Source: Chloroflexota bacterium
GTDB taxonomy: Bacteria > Chloroflexota > Anaerolineae > Caldilineales > Caldilineaceae
DNA length: 64,000 nt
Direction: 5' to 3'
NCBI GenBank assembly: GCA_016861025.1
Contig: BOKO01000008.1
Coordinates: 185,331-249,330 of the forward strand
The position numbers were made by a program, and so were the translations under genes. Below, in pieces: positions 36,371 to 44,530 of the stretch; positions within the stretch are counted from its first letter, which is position 1; each line of letters begins with the position of its first letter. The notes beneath the pieces were generated by a model. That model was given only the letters and a program-made list of their open reading frames with translations, did no database searches and was not told the DNA's origin.

Positions 36371-38269
36371 CTACTCTTCCTGCACGAACTGCGCCCACGC
36401 GCCATCCATGCCGTCATCGGTCACGCCGTAGAAGATGCGAATTTTGTCGCCTTCGCGCAGCGCCAGGTCGTAGCGCGCCTTGCCGGCGCGACGCTCCATA
36501 CGCACGAAGCCGACATTGTTGCGCCATTGAATCTTGGCCGCGTCGATTGGTTTGTCTTCGGCTTGCTGAATGGCGTAGCTCCACAATTTGCGCGCACCCT
36601 TGCGAGTGACATTCTTGATCACATGGCCGTTGCGCAGGTCGCGAATCGTATAAAAGCGATGGCCGTTGCGCTCCTCGCTGTCGACAATCTCGACGCCAAC
36701 TTGCGGCAAATAAAACGTTGTGTCATCGGCGGGCAGGGTCGGAGAATCGCCCGCCGTCACCGGCTTTAGCGCCGTTTGGCCGGTGACGGCGCCCTGTTTT
36801 GAAGCATCGCCATTCCTGGATGCGTTTTGTGGCGGTCGGGCTTGTTTTGAAGACGGTTTGACCGTTTGTTTTTTGCCATTCGGCGCGGATGGCGCCTCCT
36901 TTGTTGGCGCAGCAACTTCTTCAGGTTCAGGCTCAAAGCCAAGCGCCTCGCGCACGAGCGCCACAATTTCGTCGCGCACAGCCAGGCTTGTCTCCGCCTC
37001 ATCGCGCACATAGAACTTGTTGTCGTCCAGCGCGTAAGGGATGTCTAGCCCTTTCGCCACCTGCACGCGCAACACTTTGGCGCTGCCGCTCTGTACGGTG
37101 TCGATCTTGACTTCCAGGCGCGGCGTCACGCGCTCGTCCACGGCCTTGCGGATGTCGTGCTCGATCTGACCGGGCGCCGTGAGTCCGCGCAGCTTTCCCT
37201 TGCCCGGTTTGGCGCCGATGTAGACGACGCCGCCGGCCGTGTTGGCAAATGCGCAGATGTCCGCCAGGATCGCATCGAACTTGCCGCCGCGCTGCACCGC
37301 CGATTCGTGGAAGCTTTGCACCAGCGTCGGCCCCTCGTCGCGCACAACATCCAGCGGATCAAAAGGTTTGTCGGCCGGGCGCGCCGGTCGCACGCGATCA
37401 AATTGTTTGGAGCGCAGAAGCGCTGCAATCGCATCGAAGGTCGGCTCATCTAGCAGCAACTCGGTGGCGCGGTCGCCAATGCCCAAACGTTTCGGGTTGC
37501 GCGGGTCCATCGTCAACCGGTGTGCGTCGCTGCCTTGCAGGCAGTGCATCCGCCGCGGATATTCCGACTTGCTGCCGTTGAAAAAGCGCGCGGTCGAACG
37601 TCCGGGCCGATCCAGGTCGGTGACTTCGAGCGCGTCCAGGTTCAGGTCTTGCGTATATGCAATCTTGGTCTGACCGCCAAAGGGAAAATTGCGCATCGCT
37701 ACACCATGTGTGCTGTTGGCGTGCGCCGCAATCACAAGGCCGCCTGCCTCATGGATGATGCGATACGCAGTCAATACGTCGGTCGTGGCGCCAGTTTCTG
37801 TGCTGCCAATATCGAGCTTGCTGGCTGGAACCTTCATCGACAATAAAATATGCTCCAGCTCACGCACAGACGTTTCGGGCGGGAAAATTGCCAAAATGTG
37901 GAACCCAAAGGTGGCTGTGAATTCAAAGCCGGGCAAAACAACTACCTGATTCCCTGCTTCACGCCACGCTTGCAGTCGTTCCCGCTCCTGCGCTGTCAAT
38001 CGCCCCTGCGCTTCAAGCTGCGTCAGCCAATCCAACTCTTTGCGAATGGCGCTGATGCCTGCCACCGTGTTGTGGTCGGTGATCGCCACAATCTCCAATC
38101 CCTGCTCGACCACTTTGCGCAACCAATCCAGGTAGCTGACGCCTGGCTCTTCGTAGTCGTGTGACGCTGGGGTGTGCAGATGCAGGTCAACTTTGTACCA
38201 CCTGCGCTGCGGTTTGGCGCTTTGCGACGCTGACGGAGTGCCAATATTCGGTTTTTTCTTTCGACTCAC
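36371..38269 (-). CDS. PHP phosphoesterase fused to a Schlafen AlbA_2 domain
   Basis: The 632-residue protein starts with GTG. The N-terminal PHP domain has VDLHLHTPASHD (H30, H32, H37) and AITDHNTVAG (D65, H66), the metal-binding sites of PHP phosphoesterases. From about residue 305 to 440 a Schlafen AlbA_2 domain shows FANTAGGVVYIGAKPGKGKL, the region that binds nucleic acid or carries a divergent ATP-like pocket in this family. A low-complexity linker leads to a C-terminal domain of about 120 residues of unknown family. A nucleic-acid processing or defence role is possible. None is shown. Confidence 0.85.
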   Translation of the reverse strand: MSRKKKPNIGTPSASQSAKPQRRWYKVDLHLHTPASHDYEEPGVSYLDWLRKVVEQGLEIVAITDHNTVAGISAIRKELDWLTQLEAQGRLTAQERERLQAWREAGNQVVVLPGFEFTATFGFHILAIFPPETSVRELEHILLSMKVPASKLDIGSTETGATTDVLTAYRIIHEAGGLVIAAHANSTHGVAMRNFPFGGQTKIAYTQDLNLDALEVTDLDRPGRSTARFFNGSKSEYPRRMHCLQGSDAHRLTMDPRNPKRLGIGDRATELLLDEPTFDAIAALLRSKQFDRVRPARPADKPFDPLDVVRDEGPTLVQSFHESAVQRGGKFDAILADICAFANTAGGVVYIGAKPGKGKLRGLTAPGQIEHDIRKAVDERVTPRLEVKIDTVQSGSAKVLRVQVAKGLDIPYALDDNKFYVRDEAETSLAVRDEIVALVREALGFEPEPEEVAAPTKEAPSAPNGKKQTVKPSSKQARPPQNASRNGDASKQGAVTGQTALKPVTAGDSPTLPADDTTFYLPQVGVEIVDSEERNGHRFYTIRDLRNGHVIKNVTRKGARKLWSYAIQQAEDKPIDAAKIQWRNNVGFVRMERRAGKARYDLALREGDKIRIFYGVTDDGMDGAWAQFVQEE

Positions 38270-38441
38270 AGATTTATCTGATCTCCTGTGTCAATTTTCA
38301 AATTATGCTGCTCAACCAGGCGCACGATACGGCGGAAAGGATGCAATCTGATGTCCGCTTTGACTTGCAGTTGAGCATCAGTGCGCAAGGTTGTATTCAC
38401 TGATCATTTTAACATAAAACAACGCGGGCCGTCCAAATCAG

Positions 38442-38933
38442 CTATGCAAAGATAATGCGATAGCCGCGCACTCCGCCTGCTTCGAGTGGACGAAGCTCTT
38501 TCAGCCAGCGGTCGCCGATCTCTGCCAGCGTTGTGCAGCGCTGCAAGTGTAGACCAAGAGTTGGGCTGATCGCCAACACAGGCAACACAAGCATCAACAC
38601 GCGCGTGAAGTGGTTCAGGCTGCCTTTGCGCTGACCTGCGCCGCCAAGCATCGCCGTCAGTGTGACCAACACGCCGGTGGTGAGCAGGTTGGTGCCACAG
38701 TTGGGGTGTATTGCCAGGTGTTCTTCGCCAGCTTGCAGGCGCAGCATCGCATCAGCCAGCGCACGGCGAGCGGCTTCCTCTGGGATGTCAGCCAGCAACG
38801 TGAAGCCAATAGGATCGCTGTAGCCGACCATGCGCCGTCCTGGAAAGCGCTCAGCCAGGATCGTCAACGTGGCATGTTCGATGGCGTGATGCTGCCGCGT
38901 GCGGCGGATGAGAGTGTGCAGAGTTGAGATCAT
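38442..38933 (-). CDS. DUF6391-family membrane protein
   Basis: The 163-residue protein matches the DUF6391 pattern by memory: HHAIEHATLTILAER near the N-terminus, HPNCGTNLLTTGVLVTLTA and a hydrophobic segment VLMLVLPVLAISPTLGLHLQ. It has two predicted membrane segments and an HH/EH pair that could bind metal. The family has no established function. The word-repeat palindrome C lies 7 nt upstream of its start, and transketolase follows further upstream. I see no operon partner. Confidence 0.7.
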   Translation of the reverse strand: MISTLHTLIRRTRQHHAIEHATLTILAERFPGRRMVGYSDPIGFTLLADIPEEAARRALADAMLRLQAGEEHLAIHPNCGTNLLTTGVLVTLTAMLGGAGQRKGSLNHFTRVLMLVLPVLAISPTLGLHLQRCTTLAEIGDRWLKELRPLEAGGVRGYRIIFA

Positions 38934-38939
38934 GGTAAT

Positions 38940-39057
38940 GGAGATTAGGAGATTGGAGATTAGGAGATTGAAGGATTGGAGATCAACGGTTGTGTAGATC
39001 GGGTGCGCTCAGCCCAATCTTCAAATCTCTGAATCTCTCAACCTCCTAATCGCTTAA
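38940..39057. repeat. Word-repeat palindrome C
   Basis: The left arm repeats GGAGATTAGGAGATTGGAGATT-type words (cut for length), and the right arm repeats the complement with AATCTTC, AATCTCT and CCTCCTAATC. The element ends about 4 nt before the transketolase stop codon (39061) and begins 7 nt before the DUF6391 start. The vocabulary is the AATCTCC type also seen at 54561 and 61331. Confidence 0.75.
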
Positions 39058-39060
39058 ATG

Positions 39061-41106
39061 TCAAATCAACTTCTTCGCCACCGCGACGACATTCTCCGTC
39101 GTGATGCCAAATTCCTTGTAGATGCGTTGATAGGGTGCGCTGGCGCCAAAGCGATCGATGCCGATGATAGCGCTCTTGTGTGGGTCATTGCCCACCCAGC
39201 GCTCCCAGCCAAAGGTCGCGCCTGCTTCGACTGCAACTTTGGCAACGCCGGCGGGCAGCACCGATGCGCGATAGTCGGCAGGCTGCGCCTGGAATAGCTC
39301 CCAACTTGGCAGGCTGACCACGCGCACGCCGACGCCTTCATTGACAAGTTGCTTGGCGGCGGTGTAGGCAATGTCGAGTTCGCTGCCTGTGCCGATCAGC
39401 ACAATCTGGAGACCGTTGGGCGCATGTTCGTAGAAGACATAGCCGCCCTTGAGCAACTCTTCGGCGGCGCCCAGCCCTTCAGCTTCACGGTCGTAGGTGG
39501 GAAGATTTTGCCGCGTCAGCGCCAGCGCAGTGGGGCCGGCTCTGTTGAGCAACGCTGCACGCCACGCCTGGCTCGTCTCATTGGCGTCGCCAGGGCGGAT
39601 GACGGTGAGATTTGGCATTGCGCGCAGCGCAGCCAGATGTTCAATGGGCTGGTGTGTTGGCCCATCCTCGCCGAGACCGATGCTATCGTGCGTAAAGACA
39701 TAGATCACCTGCAACCCGCTCAACGCAGCCAGGCGAATTGCCCCACGCATATAGTCGCTGAAAATCAGGAAGGTGCCGCCGTAGGGAATCACGCCGCCAT
39801 GCAGCGCCATGCCGTTGAGGATGCCGCCCATGCCATGCTCGCGCACGCCGAAATGGATGTTCGGTCCACCGAAATCGTTCGGCTTGAGGAAGGGCGCGCC
39901 GCTGATCGTTGTCTTGTTGCTGGCAGCCAGATCGGCGCTGCCGCCGATTAAATTGGGCAGCACTGCGGCGAGAGCGTTGATCGCCTTGCCGCTGGTGTTG
40001 CGCGTGGCGTCGCCTTTGGGTGATGGGGGATAGACAGGCAACACCTCCTCCCAACCATCGGGCAATTCACCGGAAATGAAACGGTTGAGTTCGGCAGCCA
40101 GATCCGGATAGGCGGCGGCATAGGCGGCCATCAATTGTGTGTGGCTATCTTCCAGACGGGCGCCACGCTCCAACGCTTGGCGGTAATACGCCAGCACATC
40201 GTCAGGGATATAGAAGCGCGGCTCCAGGGGCCAGCCAAGATTCTCCTTCGTCGCCTTGAGTTCGTCCTCGCCCAGCGGCTCGCCATGCACTTTGGAGGTG
40301 CCAGCCTTGTTGGGGCTGCCATAGCCGATGGTGCTCTTGAGACCGATGATGCTGGGGCGAGGGTCGCTTTGTGCAATCATGATCGCTTCATAGATGGCGG
40401 CGCTGTTGTTGAAATCGACGCCGCGCTGCACGTGCCAGCCATACGCCTCGAAGCGTTTTGCCCAATCTTCGGTGTAGGCGATCTCGGTTTTGCCGTCGAT
40501 GGTGATCGAATTGTCATCGTAGAGGTAAATGATCTTGCCCAGGCGCAGGTGACCCGCCAGGCTGGCAGCCTCGCTGGCGACGCCTTCCATCAGATCGCCG
40601 TCGGAGACGATGGCGTAAGTGTAGTGGTTGACGACCTCAAAGCCGGGGCGGTTGAAACGCTGCGCCAGCCAGCGTTCTGCAATCGCCATGCCCACGCCAT
40701 TGGAGAAACCGGCGCCGAGCGGCCCGGTGGTCGTCTCCACGCCAGGAGTGTGACCGGCTTCGGGGTGACCTGGCGTCTTGCTGCCCCACTGACGGAAGCT
40801 TTTCAGCTCCTCCATCGGGAGATCATAGCCCGTCAGGTGCAGCATCGAGTAGAGAAGCATCGAGCCATGCCCTGCGCTGAGCACGAAACGGTCGCGGTCG
40901 AACCACTGCGGGTTCGCCGGGTTGTAGCGCATCACGCGCGTCCAGAGCGTCAAGGCGGCTACGGCCATCCCCATCGGCATGCCAGGGTGACCCGAATTGG
41001 CAGCCTGCACCCCGTCGGCAGCCAACATACGAATGGTGTTGGCCGCTTTGGTCTCGAAATCGTGGGCAAGCGGTCTGTCGAGCGGTGGAATTGTTTGTGT
41101 GTCCAT
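39061..41106 (-). CDS. tkt: Transketolase
   Basis: The 681-residue protein is of normal length for a bacterial transketolase. The thiamine-diphosphate motif reads SDGDLMEGVASEAASLAG with YDDNSITIDG closing it. The pyrimidine domain shows FGVREHGMGGILNGMALHG and THDSIGLGEDGPTHQP. It transfers two-carbon ketol units between pentose-phosphate and glycolytic intermediates with xylulose-5-phosphate as usual donor. The gene stands alone on this strand. A strong promoter with an overlapping palindrome lies at 41176-41204. Confidence 0.97.
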   Translation of the reverse strand: MDTQTIPPLDRPLAHDFETKAANTIRMLAADGVQAANSGHPGMPMGMAVAALTLWTRVMRYNPANPQWFDRDRFVLSAGHGSMLLYSMLHLTGYDLPMEELKSFRQWGSKTPGHPEAGHTPGVETTTGPLGAGFSNGVGMAIAERWLAQRFNRPGFEVVNHYTYAIVSDGDLMEGVASEAASLAGHLRLGKIIYLYDDNSITIDGKTEIAYTEDWAKRFEAYGWHVQRGVDFNNSAAIYEAIMIAQSDPRPSIIGLKSTIGYGSPNKAGTSKVHGEPLGEDELKATKENLGWPLEPRFYIPDDVLAYYRQALERGARLEDSHTQLMAAYAAAYPDLAAELNRFISGELPDGWEEVLPVYPPSPKGDATRNTSGKAINALAAVLPNLIGGSADLAASNKTTISGAPFLKPNDFGGPNIHFGVREHGMGGILNGMALHGGVIPYGGTFLIFSDYMRGAIRLAALSGLQVIYVFTHDSIGLGEDGPTHQPIEHLAALRAMPNLTVIRPGDANETSQAWRAALLNRAGPTALALTRQNLPTYDREAEGLGAAEELLKGGYVFYEHAPNGLQIVLIGTGSELDIAYTAAKQLVNEGVGVRVVSLPSWELFQAQPADYRASVLPAGVAKVAVEAGATFGWERWVGNDPHKSAIIGIDRFGASAPYQRIYKEFGITTENVVAVAKKLI

Positions 41107-41175
41107 TAGGTGGCATCCTCTTTCAAAAGTGGCGCTGTCGTTTTGAGCTTGCGTTTATGAATGTTATCTGGGGAT

Positions 41176-41204
41176 ATTGTCTATTAGACACTGTCTATTG
41201 TCAA
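41176..41204 (-). promoter_or_regulatory. Promoter of transketolase with operator-like palindrome
   Basis: On the minus strand TTGACA (41199-41204) and GACAAT (41176-41181) are 17 nt apart. A perfect 13-nt palindrome TAGACAGTGTCTA fills the spacer at 41185-41197, between the two boxes. This is a typical place for a repressor or activator that bends the promoter. Confidence 0.6.
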
Positions 41205-41213
41205 TTTGATTGG

Positions 41214-42014
41214 CTACACTCTCTTCTCCAACCAGGCGATGACATCCCCGATCACTTCATCCTTGCTCGGCTCGTTGAATATCTCGTGGAAGAGCGATGC
41301 GTAAATTTTTAACGTTTTGTCTTGGGAGGCAATCGCCCCGAAAAAGTCGCGCGAGTCTTGCTCGCTCACCAGACCATCGTGGCAGCCGTGCAATATCAAC
41401 ACCGGCGTCACAAAGTTGGTCGAGTTTTGCTTGTTCCATTCCACGCCGGTGAAAAGGCAGTAGAACAGGCCAAAAGAAATCTCCTTGGCGACCAGAGGAT
41501 CGTTGACGTATGCTTCCACCACCGCCGGATCGCTGCAAACGCCCTCCGCCAGCGCGTTGGGAAAATAAGCATCGACGGGCATATCGGGCGGCATCGGGAA
41601 CGCACGATTGAAGCGGGTAAGCGCCCCCGAAGTAACGATTCCATTCACCTTGTCAGGATACTTCATGCCAAAGGTGGTGACGGCAAAGCCACCCATGCTG
41701 TGCCCGATCAGAAAAACGGGTAAGGCGGGATGCTCCTGTTTCGCCAACTCCACCACAGAGTTGACATCGTCGATCATCTCGTTAAAACTGTTGTAGAAGA
41801 TTGGTTTGCCTTCCGACCTGCCATGTCCCCGGTGGTCGAAGCGGTAGACGCCAAAATTGCGCGCTGTCAACTGCTGCGTCACATAATCGTAGCGCCCCAG
41901 GTGTTCGCATAGCCCATGCACGATGACGATGATGGCTTTCGGTGCGGCGGGAACATCTAGCTTGAGGAAGAGACGCGTTCCATCGAATGACGGAAGAAAG
42001 GTTTCCTGCTCCAT
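41214..42014 (-). CDS. Alpha/beta hydrolase, monoacylglycerol-lipase-like
   Basis: The start at 42014 (MEQETFLPSFDGTRLF) has AGGAGC 9 nt ahead and gives 266 residues. A longer frame to 42140 contains no conserved sequence. GHSMGGFAV carries the nucleophile serine. HGCHDGLVS supplies the likely acid aspartate and SLFHEIFNE the catalytic histidine. HGLCEHLGRYD forms the oxyanion region. This matches lysophospholipase/monoglyceride-lipase-type hydrolases of the Hydrolase_4 group. The substrate is likely an acylglycerol or ester, and the protein is predicted to be cytoplasmic. Confidence 0.88.
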   Translation of the reverse strand: MEQETFLPSFDGTRLFLKLDVPAAPKAIIVIVHGLCEHLGRYDYVTQQLTARNFGVYRFDHRGHGRSEGKPIFYNSFNEMIDDVNSVVELAKQEHPALPVFLIGHSMGGFAVTTFGMKYPDKVNGIVTSGALTRFNRAFPMPPDMPVDAYFPNALAEGVCSDPAVVEAYVNDPLVAKEISFGLFYCLFTGVEWNKQNSTNFVTPVLILHGCHDGLVSEQDSRDFFGAIASQDKTLKIYASLFHEIFNEPSKDEVIGDVIAWLEKRV

Positions 42015-42167
42015 AATCAACGTAGCTCCTTTTGTGATGGTCCTGATGAGTTGCCGACAATGTTTTTGAGGCAGTGATCTCTCATCTGCCAAACATTCCA
42101 CTCGCGCAGTGCATAGCCTGAAAATCGGTTTGCTCTGCAAAGGTGTACATACGGGAATGGAATTGTA

Positions 42168-43145
42168 CTACCGGACGATAGTTGACGCCAAGACTTTCGG
42201 TGAATTCAGGACGGTGCTTTTTGCTGCAAATGCCGCTACTTGTTCAAACGCCTCGCCAAAATAGGTCTCATAGTTGTCCCGCTCCACGTAGCCGAGATGC
42301 GGCGTGCAGAGCGCGTTGTCGAGCGCCAGCAACGGATGCGCTGCGTCCAATACCGGCTCCTCTTCATAGACATCGACCGCCGCCAGGCCGGGGCGACCGG
42401 CGCGCAGCGCGGCTTCGAGCGCGCCCGCCGCAATCAGCCCGGCGCGGCTGGTGTTGACGAACAGCGCCGTCGGCTTCATCAACGCCAGGTCGGCGGCGGT
42501 GACGATGTCGCGCGTCTCGGCGCTCAGCTTGATGTGCAGCGAAAGCACGTCGGACTGTGCGAACAGTTCGGCTTTGTCGGCGGCGACGGCGAAACCATCG
42601 GCGCGTGCCCGCGTCAGCGAGCCTTCACGACCCCACACCAGCACCTGCATCCCAAACGCGCGTCCATAGCCCGCCACCACTGCGCCGATCGAGCCGTAGC
42701 CGAAGACGCCCAGCGTGCGCCCGCGCAGCCCAACGCCGATCGACCCCTGCCACAAGCCGCTGCGTAGCCGCGCCGCCTCCTGCGGAATACGCCGCAGCGC
42801 CGCCAGGATCAGTCCCCACGTCAGCTCGGCGGTGGCGTAGGGTGAGCCGCCGCCGGTCGTCACGGTGACGCCGCGCCGCGCACACGCCGCCATGTCGATG
42901 TGCGCCACGCCACGCCCGGTCTGTGCGATCAACTTGAGTTTGGGCAGCCGCGCCAGCAGCTCTTCAGTAATGTGGGTGCGTTCTCGGATTAGCACCAACG
43001 CGTCAGCATCGGCGAAGCGCTCCTCCAGCGCATCGATTGTTTTGACGGTGTCGGTGTAGATGCGCACCTCGTGTCCCGCCAGCTTCTGAAAACAGTCCAG
43101 CGTGCGCACCACATCCTGGTAATCGTCAGGAATCACAATTTTCAT
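42168..43145 (-). CDS. D-isomer 2-hydroxyacid dehydrogenase
   Basis: The 325-residue protein has the NAD-binding loop GVFGYGSIGAVV and catalytic residues in NTSRAG (Arg), VDVYEEEP (Glu) and TPHLGY (His). These are diagnostic of the D-2-hydroxyacid dehydrogenase family, which includes phosphoglycerate and glyoxylate/hydroxypyruvate reductases. The regulatory ACT domain of long SerA forms is absent. The gene lies 19 nt after lhgO on the same strand, so a 2-hydroxyacid pathway is likely. The substrate is not certain. Confidence 0.9.
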   Translation of the reverse strand: MKIVIPDDYQDVVRTLDCFQKLAGHEVRIYTDTVKTIDALEERFADADALVLIRERTHITEELLARLPKLKLIAQTGRGVAHIDMAACARRGVTVTTGGGSPYATAELTWGLILAALRRIPQEAARLRSGLWQGSIGVGLRGRTLGVFGYGSIGAVVAGYGRAFGMQVLVWGREGSLTRARADGFAVAADKAELFAQSDVLSLHIKLSAETRDIVTAADLALMKPTALFVNTSRAGLIAAGALEAALRAGRPGLAAVDVYEEEPVLDAAHPLLALDNALCTPHLGYVERDNYETYFGEAFEQVAAFAAKSTVLNSPKVLASTIVR

Positions 43146-43164
43146 GGCAAAATTTCCTCAGGCG

Positions 43165-44358
43165 TCAGATTAGTTGGCTGCTTGTCTGTGCAATATAGCG
43201 CCCGATGCTCAGCGACGCGGTGGCGGCGGGTGACGGCGCATTGAGCACGTGGGTCATGCGGTAGCCGCGCACGATGTGAAAGTCGTCGACAAGCTGGCCG
43301 TCGGGCGCCAACGCCTGGGCGCGCACGCCGGCGCCGGCAGGGTGCAAATGCTGCGCCTCGATCGCCGGGACGAGCACGCGCAGCGCCCGCCAGAAGGCGT
43401 ATTTGCTGTACGAGCGATAGAACTCGCCGACGCCGGTCCGCCAGTAGCGCGTCGCCAGGCGCCAGAAACCGGGATAGCCAAACACGTCGAGCGAGTCGCG
43501 CAGGGAGAAACTGCTTTTGCGATAGCCCTCGCGCTTGAACGCCAGCACTGCGTTGGGGCCGGCTTCGATGCTGCCGTCGATCTTGCGCGTGAAGTGAACG
43601 CCGAGAAAGGGGAAGCTGGGGTTGGGAACCGGATAGATCAGGTTGCGCACAAGATGGCGAGCGTCGGGCGTCAGCTCGTAATATTCGCCGCGGAAGGGCG
43701 TGATGCGCACGCCTGGCTCGACGCCGCACAGCCGCGCCACGCGATCCGCCTGCAAGCCTGCACAGGTGATCAACTGCGCGCAGGTGATCGCCTCGTCGTG
43801 TGTCGAGATGAGCGTCAGGTGTTCGGGTTTGCGGCGCACGTTCGCCAGTCGCCAGCTGGTGCGGATCTCGCCGCCATGCTCGCGCACGCGGCGGGCATAC
43901 GCCGCCGCCACTGCCCTGTAATCGACAATGCCAGTCTCGGCGATCCACAGCCCGGCTACGCCGGCGACATGCGGTTCATAGTCGCGCAATTCGCTCGCCG
44001 TCAGCCGTTTCGGGGTGAGACCGTTGGCTTGCGCACGCTCCGCCAGCGCGTCGAGACGAGCGCGCTCGGCTTCGCTGCCGGCAACGATCAACTTGCCGCA
44101 GCGGTCGTGCGCAATCCCTTCCTCTTCGCAAAATGCGTAGAGCGCCTGCCGCCCTTCTGCACACAGCTTTGCCTTGAGCGAGCCGGGGCGATAGTAGACG
44201 CCGGCATGGATCACGCCGCTGTTGTTGCCGGTCTGGTGTGCGGCAACCCGATCCTCCGCTTCGAGCACAACGAGCGACCGCACGCCCTGCTCCTGCAGCG
44301 CCAGCGCCGTCCCCAGCCCGACAATCCCGCCGCCCACAATCGCAACCTCGAAATGCAT
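43165..44358 (-). CDS. lhgO: L-2-hydroxyglutarate oxidase (FAD-dependent)
   Basis: The 397-residue protein has an N-terminal FAD motif VAIVGGGIVGLGTALALQEQ and the LhgO block HQTGNNSGVIHAGVYY with DRCGKLIVA. It belongs to the DAO superfamily and converts L-2-hydroxyglutarate to 2-oxoglutarate, with electrons passing to the membrane quinone pool or oxygen. The C-terminal FNKVERVI-like end is replaced by an Ala/Ser-rich tail. It starts 172 nt from the divergent aminotransferase gene and is followed by the 2-hydroxyacid dehydrogenase gene. Confidence 0.92.
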   Translation of the reverse strand: MHFEVAIVGGGIVGLGTALALQEQGVRSLVVLEAEDRVAAHQTGNNSGVIHAGVYYRPGSLKAKLCAEGRQALYAFCEEEGIAHDRCGKLIVAGSEAERARLDALAERAQANGLTPKRLTASELRDYEPHVAGVAGLWIAETGIVDYRAVAAAYARRVREHGGEIRTSWRLANVRRKPEHLTLISTHDEAITCAQLITCAGLQADRVARLCGVEPGVRITPFRGEYYELTPDARHLVRNLIYPVPNPSFPFLGVHFTRKIDGSIEAGPNAVLAFKREGYRKSSFSLRDSLDVFGYPGFWRLATRYWRTGVGEFYRSYSKYAFWRALRVLVPAIEAQHLHPAGAGVRAQALAPDGQLVDDFHIVRGYRMTHVLNAPSPAATASLSIGRYIAQTSSQLI

Positions 44359-44456
44359 GGCTCCTCTTTCTGTTCATCCGTGGTTAGTTACACAACACTT
44401 TTGCATTGTAACGAACGATGACGATGTGTCTGAAAATCACTACAGAGGAATGGTGC

Positions 44457-44465
44457 TGATATAAT
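44457..44465 (+). promoter_or_regulatory. Extended -10 promoter for the aminotransferase gene
   Basis: TGATATAAT at 44457-44465 is a consensus extended -10 (TGnTATAAT). The -35 is weak, as is usual for such promoters. Transcription would start near 44472, about 60 nt before the aminotransferase start. Confidence 0.55.
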
Positions 44466-44530
44466 TCATGTGTAATCCGAAACCCGTGTGTTTTGGTGAA
44501 TTGGAATTCATTTAAAAAACTGAGGTTATC

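Noticed and set aside
40135..41109. Plus-strand frame opposite transketolase
   Set aside because: The minus strand encodes full-length transketolase with all motifs.
43249..44421. Plus-strand frame opposite lhgO
   Set aside because: LhgO is complete on the other strand, with an FAD motif.
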